Made by a program: the position numbers and the translations under genes. A stretch of 64,000 nucleotides of DNA. Source: Larkinella humicola. Lineage in GTDB: Bacteria; Bacteroidota; Bacteroidia; Cytophagales; Spirosomataceae. Below the pieces are notes generated by a model. The model ran no database searches and had not been told where the DNA came from. It saw nothing but the letters and a program-made list of their open reading frames with translations. The number at the start of each line of letters is the position of its first letter. Positions within the stretch are counted from its first letter, which is position 1. Where the stretch lies: assembly GCF_008727875.1 (NCBI RefSeq), contig NZ_VTWS01000009.1, forward strand, positions 211,543 through 275,542, given 5' to 3'. Shown here one piece after another: positions 52,834 to 60,642 of this stretch.

Positions 52834-54420
52834 ATGAAACACCTGCTTTACTTCCTCTTCATCAGCACGTTCACCTACGGCCAGTCGTTCGACCTGGTCA
52901 TCAAAAACGGCCGCGTGGTCGACGGCACCGGCAATCCGTGGTACTACGCCGATGTGGCCATTCAAAACGGCAAAGTCGCCCGGATTGGCACCATTCCGGC
53001 CACGGAGGGCAAAACCGTGATCGACGCCAGAAACCAGATTGTGGCCCCCGGTTTCATCGACGTTCACACGCACGTAGAAGGCAGTTTGCAGGACCGTCCC
53101 GGTGCCGAAAATTTCCTCTACGACGGCGTTACGACCCTCGTTACCGGCAATTGCGGGAGTTCGGCCACCAACCTGCGCACTTTCTTCGATTCGCTGCGCA
53201 TCGGCGGTTTTTCGCCCAACCTGGCGTCGATGATCGGCCACAATACCGTACGGCTGAAAGTGATGAAAATGGCGTTCCGCGAGCCAACGGCCAAAGAACA
53301 GACCGAGATGGAAGCGCTCGTCGAGCAGGCCATGAAAGACGGTGCCGTCGGAATTTCGACCGGTTTGATTTACACGCCCGGCACCTACGCCCGCACGCCC
53401 GAAATCGTCAATCTGGCCAAAATGGCGTCACGCTACGGGGGCGTCTACGCGTCGCACATGCGCAACGAAGGGCAGGACGTTAAAAAAGCCATCGAAGAAG
53501 CCATTCAGATTGGCCGCGAAGCCGGTATTCCGGTCGAGATTTCGCACTTTAAAGTCGCCAGTAAACCGATCTGGGGGTCGAGCGTCGAAACCGTCGCGAT
53601 GGTGGAAGCCGCCCGGCGCGACGGCTATGATGTAACCGTCGATCAATATCCGTATACCGCTTCAAGCACCTCCCTTTCCAGCATCGTTCCTTCCTGGGCA
53701 CTGGCCGACGGCGACTCGGCCACGCTCCTCCGTTTCCGCGACCCGGTCACCCGCGCCAAAATCCGGAAGGAAATGCTCACCGGTTTGAAGAAAAACGACC
53801 GAAAAAATTTCGACTACGCCGTGGTGGCGTATTACCCCGCCGATACGACTTTTAATGGTCTGAGCATCACCAAAATCAACCAGAAACTGGGTCGAAAAAA
53901 CAACGCCGAAACCGAAGCGGATCTAGTGCTGGAACTAATGGACAAAACCGCCATGAAACGCATTCAGATGGTCTACCACACGATGTCGGAAGACGACGTG
54001 GCCACGATCATGCGCTACCCGAACACGATGATTGCTTCGGATGCGGGTGTGGCGCGGTTTCAGTCGGGCATGCCGCACCCACGCGGCTACGGCACCAACG
54101 CCCGGGTGCTGGGCCGGTATGTGCGCGAGAAAAAAGTGATTCCGGTGGAAGAAGCCGTCCGGCGGATGTCGTCGCTCCCCGCCCAGCGGTTTAAGCTCGA
54201 CGATCGAGGGATTCTGAAACCCGGTTATGCCGCCGACCTCGTCATTTTTGACGAAAAAACCGTATCGGATCAATCGACCTACGATGTTCCCCACGCCTAC
54301 TCGACCGGTTTTTCCCACGTGCTGGTCAACGGGATTCCGGTTGTTGAAAACGGCAAGCACACCGGTAAGCGGCCGGGGCAGGTGTTGATGGGGAAAGGAT
54401 ATGCGGGGAAAGCGGAGTGA
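52834..54420 (+). CDS. N-acyl-D-amino-acid deacylase family amidohydrolase
   Basis: 528-residue exported metallo-hydrolase. Signal peptide residues 1-17 (FLFISTFTYGQS). A small beta-sandwich (about 19-70) precedes the barrel; metal ligands include His78 and His80 in FIDVHTHVEG, Cys in TGNCGSS, and ISHFK. AVGISTGLIYTPGTYARTPE, DQYPYTASSTSL and IASDAGVARFQSGMPHPRGY are typical of the D-aminoacylase/dihydroorotase-like group. It ends GFSHVLVNGIPVVENGKHTG. It probably releases D-amino acids from N-acylated forms. Two fragments resembling its 3' end lie near the second serine hydrolase (55905 and 57205). Confidence 0.9.
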   Translation: MKHLLYFLFISTFTYGQSFDLVIKNGRVVDGTGNPWYYADVAIQNGKVARIGTIPATEGKTVIDARNQIVAPGFIDVHTHVEGSLQDRPGAENFLYDGVTTLVTGNCGSSATNLRTFFDSLRIGGFSPNLASMIGHNTVRLKVMKMAFREPTAKEQTEMEALVEQAMKDGAVGISTGLIYTPGTYARTPEIVNLAKMASRYGGVYASHMRNEGQDVKKAIEEAIQIGREAGIPVEISHFKVASKPIWGSSVETVAMVEAARRDGYDVTVDQYPYTASSTSLSSIVPSWALADGDSATLLRFRDPVTRAKIRKEMLTGLKKNDRKNFDYAVVAYYPADTTFNGLSITKINQKLGRKNNAETEADLVLELMDKTAMKRIQMVYHTMSEDDVATIMRYPNTMIASDAGVARFQSGMPHPRGYGTNARVLGRYVREKKVIPVEEAVRRMSSLPAQRFKLDDRGILKPGYAADLVIFDEKTVSDQSTYDVPHAYSTGFSHVLVNGIPVVENGKHTGKRPGQVLMGKGYAGKAE

Positions 54421-54435
54421 TCGTTTGCGGTTCCT

Positions 54436-55821
54436 TTACTTTTTCGCCAACCCCGTCCGCCAGGCCATCAGTTTGGGTCGCATTTCATCCACCAGCCTGG
54501 GGTGCTGAGCGGCTACGTCCGTTTGTTCAGCAGGGTCAGTGTCCAGCTCATAGAGTTCGGTGCCGGAACCGTCGGCATTGACCAGCAGTTTCCAGTGGCC
54601 CTGTCGCATAGCCAGATTCGGACTTTTGTCACGACCGCCCGGATAACGGAATGATTCGGTATTGCGACCATATTCCCAGAAAAGAGGGTTCTTGCGAATA
54701 GTCGGTTTGCCCAGCAGAACCCCGGCCCGGTTTTCGCCGTCAGCGCCGGTGTTCCGCCCCTTTTTGCCCGCCAGACTCACAAACGTGGGCAACAGGTCGA
54801 CCGCACTCAATACTGACTGATTATCAACCCGTCCTTTGGGCGTTCGGGCCGGATAGCGAACGATAAACGGCATCCGAATGCCCCCTTCATACAGCGAGAG
54901 CTTGCTGCCCCGGAACAGCCCCGACCGACTTCCCTGAAAGGTAGGCAAGGCCCCGTTGTCGCTCGTAAACACAACGAGCGTATTTTCGTCCACGCCCAGG
55001 GCCTTCAAACCGGCCATCAGCCGGCCAATCTGCAAGTCGAGTTCGGTCAGAACGGTCTTGAATTCGCGCGGTTTTTCGGTTCCCTTCGGAAACTCGTTGA
55101 GGGTCGTTTCGTCGGGCACCCAGGGCGTGTGCACGTCATCGGGCCAGAGGTTGATGTAGCAGGGTTTGTCGGGGTTTCGCTTCAAAAAATCGAGCGTTTT
55201 GTCAACGAAGTACGCCGTTCGGTTCCAGCGTTTCACACTGTCGGATTTCGCCCAGATCCAGTCCGTCGACGTCAGCAGCGGGTCGGGGTCGGGGCTTTCC
55301 CAGGTGCTGGCGTACGCATCAAAACCGTATTGCCGGATTCCGGGGGCATTGTCGACATCGCGCCCCCCGCCCATGTGCCATTTGCCGAAGTGTGCCGTGG
55401 CATAGCCCGCTGCTTTGAGTTCCCGGGCAACGGATGGCGCCGAAGCGTCCAGAAAATCGGCTTGTTCGCAGGTGCGGTTGTGTTTCCGGTCCGCGAGAAA
55501 GGACGTAATGCGCCACTTGCCGGGCACGTTTCCGGTCAACAGGCCCACGCGCGAAGGCGAGCAAATGGGGGCCGCGCTGTAGTAGTTCGTAAACTGAATG
55601 CCCTCGGCGGCCAGCCGGTCGATGTGGGGCGTAGGCGGTAAGGAACTGGCTGAAGAGTTGGGTCGGTAGCAGCCCACATCGGCCGCCCCCATGTCATCGA
55701 TCAGAATCAGAATGATGTTGGGAGGCCGGTTGATTGGCTTCTGCTCAGAAGTCGGCAGGGAAGTCCCAAAGCTGCTACACAGCACGAATACCAATGCCGG
55801 AAGGGCCAGTTTGCTCTTCAT
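54436..55821 (-). CDS. Secreted sulfatase (arylsulfatase A-like)
   Basis: 461-residue exported sulfatase. Signal peptide near residues 1-26. The formylglycine motif CSPSR is complete with Cys87, so a maturase (anaerobic- or aerobic-type) would be needed. Metal/substrate blocks are NIILILIDDMGAADVGCYRP with Asp42/Asp43, FGKWHMGG, and FTSDNGALPT with Asp and Asn; ERL-type LFRGSKLSLYEGGIRMPFIV follows. It fits the carbohydrate-sulfatase families common in Bacteroidota glycan loci; the sulfated substrate is unknown. It converges on the D-aminoacylase gene and lies downstream of the second serine hydrolase gene. Confidence 0.93.
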   Translation of the reverse strand: MKSKLALPALVFVLCSSFGTSLPTSEQKPINRPPNIILILIDDMGAADVGCYRPNSSASSLPPTPHIDRLAAEGIQFTNYYSAAPICSPSRVGLLTGNVPGKWRITSFLADRKHNRTCEQADFLDASAPSVARELKAAGYATAHFGKWHMGGGRDVDNAPGIRQYGFDAYASTWESPDPDPLLTSTDWIWAKSDSVKRWNRTAYFVDKTLDFLKRNPDKPCYINLWPDDVHTPWVPDETTLNEFPKGTEKPREFKTVLTELDLQIGRLMAGLKALGVDENTLVVFTSDNGALPTFQGSRSGLFRGSKLSLYEGGIRMPFIVRYPARTPKGRVDNQSVLSAVDLLPTFVSLAGKKGRNTGADGENRAGVLLGKPTIRKNPLFWEYGRNTESFRYPGGRDKSPNLAMRQGHWKLLVNADGSGTELYELDTDPAEQTDVAAQHPRLVDEMRPKLMAWRTGLAKK

Positions 55822-55892
55822 ACTCAGATGATTGACGGGTCGAATTTAGGAAAAACGGATTTCTTCGGCCCTAAAAGTACGCATTTTAGCCA

Positions 55893-55937
55893 CTCGTTCG
55901 GGGTTCGCCGGTTTTTCCTACGTGCTCGTCAACGGTT
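55893..55937 (+). pseudogene. Possible 3' fragment of a D-aminoacylase-like gene
   Basis: 55905-55935 matches 54301-54332 of the intact deacylase gene at 29 of 32 aligned positions, with one gap, in the same orientation. In one frame it reads GFAGFSYVLVNG against TGFSHVLVNG. It overlaps the stop codon of the minus-strand serine hydrolase gene. A short match; a relic is plausible but not proven. Confidence 0.35.
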
Positions 55938-57059
55938 TTTGGCAGTTTTCCCCGCCTGCGCCCGCCAGTTGATCCCCAGAAAGGGAAAGGCCGGATGCTG
56001 ACCACCCACCGTCTGGCGCACAATCTCGTCGGCAAAGTCCAGGCCGTTCGATCCATTGGCGAAATAGACCACCGCGTCTTTGCGCGTGCGGTTCGCCATG
56101 ACGAAACATTTGAAAGCGCCATTATCGCCCCAGTGCCAGAAATAGGTTTCCGCCGGTGTTTGTTCCAGGCCAATCCCTAATCCCCAATACGAACCGGCCG
56201 CCAGTGTATCGGAGCCGGAAAACCGGGTGGGCAACTGGCTTTGCGGACTCAGCATCTGATCGACCGTGGCGGGTTTCAGTCCCGTTACGTTGAGAAGAGC
56301 CAGCACAAACCGGGCATAATCCGGAGCGGTGGTGTGCAGGGAATAGGCCATGTTGGCCTGCGCCGGTTGGTATTTTTGCCCAACGTTTCCCGATTCGTCG
56401 TGCGGCTGGGCGTAATTGGCGGTGAAGGCCGGTTGCCAGACAAAGCTGCTGTGCGCCATCCCCAGCGGTTTCAGGACCCGGTTTTCCATGAACGCGTTGA
56501 TCGGTTCGCCCGTGATTTTTTCAACGACTTTTTGCAGATAAACGAATCCTTCCCCGGAGTAGCCAAACCGTTCGCCGGGTGAACGAACCATCGCCAGTTG
56601 GGAGGAGCGCCGGTTTTTACGCCAGTTTGGCAAGCCCGAGCGGTGGCTCAACACCAGCCGGGCCGTGATTTTCGTATACCGCTCATCGTCGGCCACGTCC
56701 GGATAAGGCAGGTAGTCAACCAGGGGTTTGTCCAGATCCAGACGCCCTTCTTCCACCAGTTGCAAAACCGCATACGCAAAGAGGGGCTTGGTCAACGAAG
56801 CGGCTTCGAAGACGGTGTTGGAATCCACGCGTTGAGTTGAGTCGGCTTTGGTGAAACCGTAGGCTTGGCGATAGGAAACCTGACCCTTCTGAATCCAAGC
56901 CAGCGACAAACCGGGTACGTTCGCGCTATCCATGAGTTGCCTGACGGCCCGGTCAAGTTGGGGAAAAGCCGGATCAGCCGGTTGGTTCTGGGCCTGACTG
57001 GAAGCCACCAGCAGGGTAAAGAAGGTCACGAACGTTAAAAGTAGAGGGGTCGCGGTCAT
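55929..57059 (-). CDS. Secreted serine hydrolase (beta-lactamase family)
   Basis: 376-residue exported enzyme of the class C beta-lactamase/penicillin-binding fold. Signal peptide residues 1-23 (LLTFVTFFTLLVASSQAQ). Motif 1 Ser88-L-T-Lys91, motif 2 Tyr-Ser-Gly in RFGYSGEGFVY, motif 3 the HWGDNG region near residue 315. It has no TPR tail, unlike the copy at 39148, so the two are different subtypes. Many such enzymes are esterases or D-amino-acid peptidases, which would suit the D-aminoacylase two genes away (inference). The C-terminus GKTAKNR lies within a repeat-like sequence shared with the deacylase gene. Confidence 0.88.
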   Translation of the reverse strand: MTATPLLLTFVTFFTLLVASSQAQNQPADPAFPQLDRAVRQLMDSANVPGLSLAWIQKGQVSYRQAYGFTKADSTQRVDSNTVFEAASLTKPLFAYAVLQLVEEGRLDLDKPLVDYLPYPDVADDERYTKITARLVLSHRSGLPNWRKNRRSSQLAMVRSPGERFGYSGEGFVYLQKVVEKITGEPINAFMENRVLKPLGMAHSSFVWQPAFTANYAQPHDESGNVGQKYQPAQANMAYSLHTTAPDYARFVLALLNVTGLKPATVDQMLSPQSQLPTRFSGSDTLAAGSYWGLGIGLEQTPAETYFWHWGDNGAFKCFVMANRTRKDAVVYFANGSNGLDFADEIVRQTVGGQHPAFPFLGINWRAQAGKTAKNR

Positions 57060-57700
57060 GCTGTTTGTCCGATTAATGCTCGAAAGATGACAAATTGGGC
57101 GGGATGGTTGCAGCGGGGCGTAGGATTGAGGTGAATTTTGGGTTGGAGGGGGTTGGGATTGGCTAATTCCAGGGTTGGGTATCGTTTAGTAAAACCGCTG
57201 TTGGTTTGCGAATCGCTGTGTGGCTTTTTATCCGTGCTGGGCAACGGGATTCTAGTGATTGAAAATGGTAAACGGCCGGAAAGGGTGTTTATGAGGGAAA
57301 GGGAATGTGGAAGGCGGAATAAACAGCTAGCTGACTTTCAGAATTAAGCCAAAAATCCCGATTCAATATCTGAACGCAAACTCGCTTAAATAATTGATTT
57401 ACTGAAACTTTTTACCATTACTCTTGCAGAATAGCCTTTTGCTATCTAGTATTGTAATATTCCCCTATTCATTTAAGTTTTTTCTATTGTCAAGGGGCTT
57501 TAGTTTAGTGTTTTGTCTAGAATAATAGAGCAGATGTAAATTAAGAAAGTTGCTTCAAAATCCATCTGTCAGCCAATAAAATGATTCTTTGTTTAGGTAC
57601 GCAATAGTATTAATTTCTAACTAAATATAGATAATACTCTCAGTTGGGGGTTAAGTATTAAAAACATAATAATAAGTTCTAGTTTAAAATAGGCAATATT
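57060..57700. other. Intergenic region; composition boundary to AT-rich islet
   Basis: About 640 bp. The left part (to about 57350) has normal composition and contains a deacylase-like relic at 57205-57295. From about 57350 the sequence turns sharply AT-rich, like the gene that follows. No tRNA, integrase or clear direct repeat was seen at the boundary. No other gene is convincing. Confidence 0.55.
57205..57295 (+). pseudogene. Degraded 3' end of a D-aminoacylase-like gene
   Basis: 57232-57268 matches 54317-54353 of the intact gene at 30 of 37 positions, and the frame reads LCGFLSVLGNGILVIENGKR..PERVFMRE against STGFSHVLVNGIPVVENGK..RPGQVLMGKG. The rest of that gene is absent, so this is most likely a relic of a second copy. 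Confidence 0.5.
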
Positions 57701-58774
57701 ATGAGTCTGTTGAGTGTGGATTTCACAAAGAAAACGTATGTAGCCTTTTATTCTTGGCAATCGGATTTAGACGCAAAAAACAACAAAAATTTAATAAGTA
57801 GTTGTGTTGAGAAGGCAAAAAAAGAAATAAATAAAAAGAACATTTCTAATCTTGAGTTTGAAATCGGTATTGATAGAGATACAAAGAACAAAAGTGGAAG
57901 CCCTAGTATCGCAGATACAATCTTTGAGAAAATTAGTAAAGCAGATATTTTTATTTGTGATATAACAATTATTAATAATTCTTCAGCAGATGGGCGCATT
58001 GAGAAAAGATTAACCCCCAATCCTAACGTACTGATTGAACTAGGGTTTGCAGTACACGTATTGGGATGGGAAAGAGTTATCTTAATTAATAACTCAAAAT
58101 TCGGCCAACCGGAAGTATTACCATTTGATATAAGAGGGCGTAGAATATCTAACTACAACAGTGATGATCCTAGCTCTAGATCTATTCTTACATCTATCCT
58201 TAAAACTGCTCTTATTTCAATAATAGAAGATTACGATAATATATTAACTAGGCACTCACAGATAGGAATTATTAGTCATGATAAAAATATTTATATGCTA
58301 ATAAAGAACATATGTAGTGAAATTATTTTGAAGGAAGGTATTACGACAGCAGCAAATAGCTTATATACAAGCGCGTATTACTACAATATTTGGACCAATT
58401 TAGAGAAGTTTTATGAGGAAACCCAGAACCACTTTTTAGACAAAGAACTTGATTTGCCTTATAGGAATTTTATTGTTGTATTAAATGATTTTCATTATAA
58501 GTGTGCCGCAAAATTTTTCCGCGAAGAAGGAACTAAGTCTCCTACTATTTGGGAACTAGAACAAAGTGGCGTAAAAATTACAGAGTATATGAGAATTGAA
58601 TATGAACAAGGGATAATTTATAGTGCAATAAAAAAGCCTTTTAGTGGTGAGACTTGGCCAGAAGCAGACGACAGAATACAGGAGATGCAGGAAGAATTGC
58701 TCCCGCTTGGCGAAAAAGTAAAATTATCTTATCGTCAATTAATTTTGAGAATTAAAGCAAAATTAATGACATAG
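57701..58774 (+). CDS. TIR-like nucleotide-binding domain protein (possible defence gene)
   Basis: 357 residues, in strongly AT-rich DNA unlike both neighbours. Residues about 11-155 match by eye a TIR-like domain: KTYVAFYSWQSDLDAKNN at the start, IGIDRDTKNKSGSPSIADTI, ISKADIFICDITIIN, then NPNVLIELGFAVHVLGWERV with Glu113 in the position of the conserved catalytic-type glutamate, and VLPFDIRGRRISNYN. The remaining about 200 residues are helical and unrecognised. Such SWQSD...DxDT...NPNVLIELG proteins are often stand-alone or two-gene defence components whose TIR part hydrolyses NAD or related nucleotides; here this is inference. No partner gene is seen. A 14-bp hairpin lies 200 bp downstream. 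Confidence 0.72.
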   Translation: MSLLSVDFTKKTYVAFYSWQSDLDAKNNKNLISSCVEKAKKEINKKNISNLEFEIGIDRDTKNKSGSPSIADTIFEKISKADIFICDITIINNSSADGRIEKRLTPNPNVLIELGFAVHVLGWERVILINNSKFGQPEVLPFDIRGRRISNYNSDDPSSRSILTSILKTALISIIEDYDNILTRHSQIGIISHDKNIYMLIKNICSEIILKEGITTAANSLYTSAYYYNIWTNLEKFYEETQNHFLDKELDLPYRNFIVVLNDFHYKCAAKFFREEGTKSPTIWELEQSGVKITEYMRIEYEQGIIYSAIKKPFSGETWPEADDRIQEMQEELLPLGEKVKLSYRQLILRIKAKLMT

Positions 58775-58974
58775 CGTTTTGCTTGTAGAACTGCGCATGG
58801 CTTAAAGGAGCCTTACAAAATAGCTAGTTCACTATACAAATTTTTCTTATTACAACACAGGCTGATAAGCGTTTGGCAAATCTAAAAAGCAAGGTTTGCT
58901 ATCGTTAACAGGAAACAACCAAGTTAGACTATAATCAGCCCAATAAGCAAAAGGGATAAATATAGAAGTAACTT

Positions 58975-59007
58975 TTGATCTAATGTTAAAGAGTAACATT
59001 AGATCAA
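58975..59007. terminator. Hairpin downstream of TIR-like gene
   Basis: Perfect 14-bp arms (TTGATCTAATGTTA and its complement) with a 5-nt loop, in AT-rich sequence 200 bp past the TIR-like stop and 57 bp from the convergent DUF1501 stop. Confidence 0.65.
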
Positions 59008-59064
59008 TTAGGGTGTCTAGATTATACAGACTTTGAATCAGCCCAGGAATACGTCAACAAGTTT

Positions 59065-60510
59065 TCACGCCAAAATCCCCTTCACCAGTTTCCCTTCCAC
59101 ATCCGTCAACCGAAACCGTCGGCCCTGAAATTCGTAGGTCAGTTTTTCGTGATCGACGCCCAGCAAGTGGAGCAGGGTCGCCTGAAAATCGTGGACGTGG
59201 ACCGGGTTTTTGATGATGTTATAGCCAAACTCGTCGGTTTCGCCGTAGGTGATGCCGCGTTTGACACCGCCACCCGCCATCCACATCGTGAAGCAGCGCG
59301 GGTGGTGATCGCGGCCGTAGTTGTCTTTCGTCAGCTTGCCCTGTGAGTAGTTCGTGCGGCCAAATTCACCGCCCCACACCACGAGCGTGTCGTCCAGCAA
59401 CCCGCGTTGCTTGAGGTCCTGCACCAGAGCCGCCGACGCCTGATCGGTCGCTTTGCACTGCTTGGTGATGCTCTTGGGCAAGTTCCCGTGCTGATCCCAG
59501 CCCTGGTGATACAACTGCACAAATTTTACATCCCGCTCCAGTAACCGACGGGCCATCAGGCAGTTGGCGGCATACGTCCCCGGATTTCGGGCCGATTCGC
59601 CGTACAGGTCAAATACCCAATCCGGCTCGTCGGACAGATCGTTCACTTCCGGCACCGACGTTTGCATCCGAAACGCCATTTCGTACTGCGCAATGTGGTT
59701 CGACACTTCCGGATCGCCGTAGATTTCCTCCTGCACCTGATTCAGATCTTTCAGCGCATCCAGCATCGACCGCCGATCCGCCGAACTGTAGCCGTTGGGA
59801 TTGCTCAGATACAAAACCGGGTCGTTGCCGGAGCGAAACTGCACACCCTGGTGTTTCGATGGCAAAAAACCGTTGCCCCACAACCGGGCATACAACGGCT
59901 GATCCTGCGGGGCATCTTTCGACACCATGACGATGAACGCGGGCAGGTTTTCGTTGGCCGACCCCAGCCCGTAGCTCACCCATGAACCGATGCTGGGCCG
60001 CCCGGCCAGTTGATTGCCCGTCTGAAAAAACGTCAGCGCCGGGTCGTGGTTGATCTGCTCGGTGTACATCGATTTGATGAAACACAGGTCATCGGCCACT
60101 TTGCCGGTATAGGGCATCAGTTCGCTCGCCCACGCGCCACTTTTGCCGTACTGGGCAAACTTATAGGGCGAACTCACCAGCGGCAGTGCCGACTGCTGGG
60201 CGCTCATGCTCGTCAGCCGCTGGCCTTTCCGCACCGATGCGGGCAGGTCTTTGCCGTGCATTTTTTCCAGATACGGTTTGTAGTCGAACGTCTCCAGTTG
60301 CGACGGCCCCCCGCTCTGGAACAGATAAACGACCCGCTTGGCTTTCGGCGCGCGGTTCGGCACGGTTTCGATGCGTTCGGCCGGGTTGGAGAAAAGCTGC
60401 GAAGGCAACAACGAACCCAACGCCAGCGAGCCCAGGCCCCAGGAAGCTTTGTTCAGAAAAGACCGCCGGTTAAACGTATCGGCCAGACTTTGCGCGAGTT
60501 TCTCTTTCAT
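59065..60510 (-). CDS. DUF1501 domain protein with Tat signal
   Basis: 481-residue exported protein. The start at 60508-60510 (MKEKLAQSLADTFNRRSFLN) places a twin-arginine signal (Arg15-Arg16-SFL) near the N-terminus; the frame also opens 29 codons earlier, but that part is repeat DNA (PPKTENCIPKTGKL). DUF1501 marks are RVVYLFQSGGPSQLETFDYK, VVWGGEFGRT and the alkaline-phosphatase/sulfatase-like core DDTLVVWGGEFGR and GRDHHPRCFTMWMAGGGVK. Family members are nearly always paired with DUF1553 cytochrome-type genes, as here. The substrate is unknown, probably a carbohydrate or phosphorylated compound. Confidence 0.92.
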   Translation of the reverse strand: MKEKLAQSLADTFNRRSFLNKASWGLGSLALGSLLPSQLFSNPAERIETVPNRAPKAKRVVYLFQSGGPSQLETFDYKPYLEKMHGKDLPASVRKGQRLTSMSAQQSALPLVSSPYKFAQYGKSGAWASELMPYTGKVADDLCFIKSMYTEQINHDPALTFFQTGNQLAGRPSIGSWVSYGLGSANENLPAFIVMVSKDAPQDQPLYARLWGNGFLPSKHQGVQFRSGNDPVLYLSNPNGYSSADRRSMLDALKDLNQVQEEIYGDPEVSNHIAQYEMAFRMQTSVPEVNDLSDEPDWVFDLYGESARNPGTYAANCLMARRLLERDVKFVQLYHQGWDQHGNLPKSITKQCKATDQASAALVQDLKQRGLLDDTLVVWGGEFGRTNYSQGKLTKDNYGRDHHPRCFTMWMAGGGVKRGITYGETDEFGYNIIKNPVHVHDFQATLLHLLGVDHEKLTYEFQGRRFRLTDVEGKLVKGILA

Positions 60511-60512
60511 AA

Positions 60513-60640
60513 GTTTACCGGTTTTCGGTATACAGTTTTCAGTTTTCGGTGGCTGACGCGTGCTTGATGACGCATTTCCGGGTCGGCGGTAGCCCAAATG
60601 CGTCAGCCACCGAAAACCGTATACTGAAAACCGTAAACCG
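60513..60640. repeat. Inverted repeat filling the DUF1501/DUF1553 gap
   Basis: Arms built of AAAACCGTATACTGAAAACCG-type units (left from 60513, right to 60640) pair across a centre holding a competing stem (TGACGCATTT near 60567 with AAATGCGTCA near 60597). It spans nearly the whole gap between the two genes, from 2 bp upstream of the DUF1501 start to 2 bp past the DUF1553 stop. Confidence 0.65.
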
Positions 60641-60642
60641 TT

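Noticed and set aside
57056..57244. 62-codon minus-strand ORF before the second serine hydrolase
   Set aside because: Pro/Asn/Thr-rich, overlaps the hydrolase start and the deacylase relic; no sign of selection.
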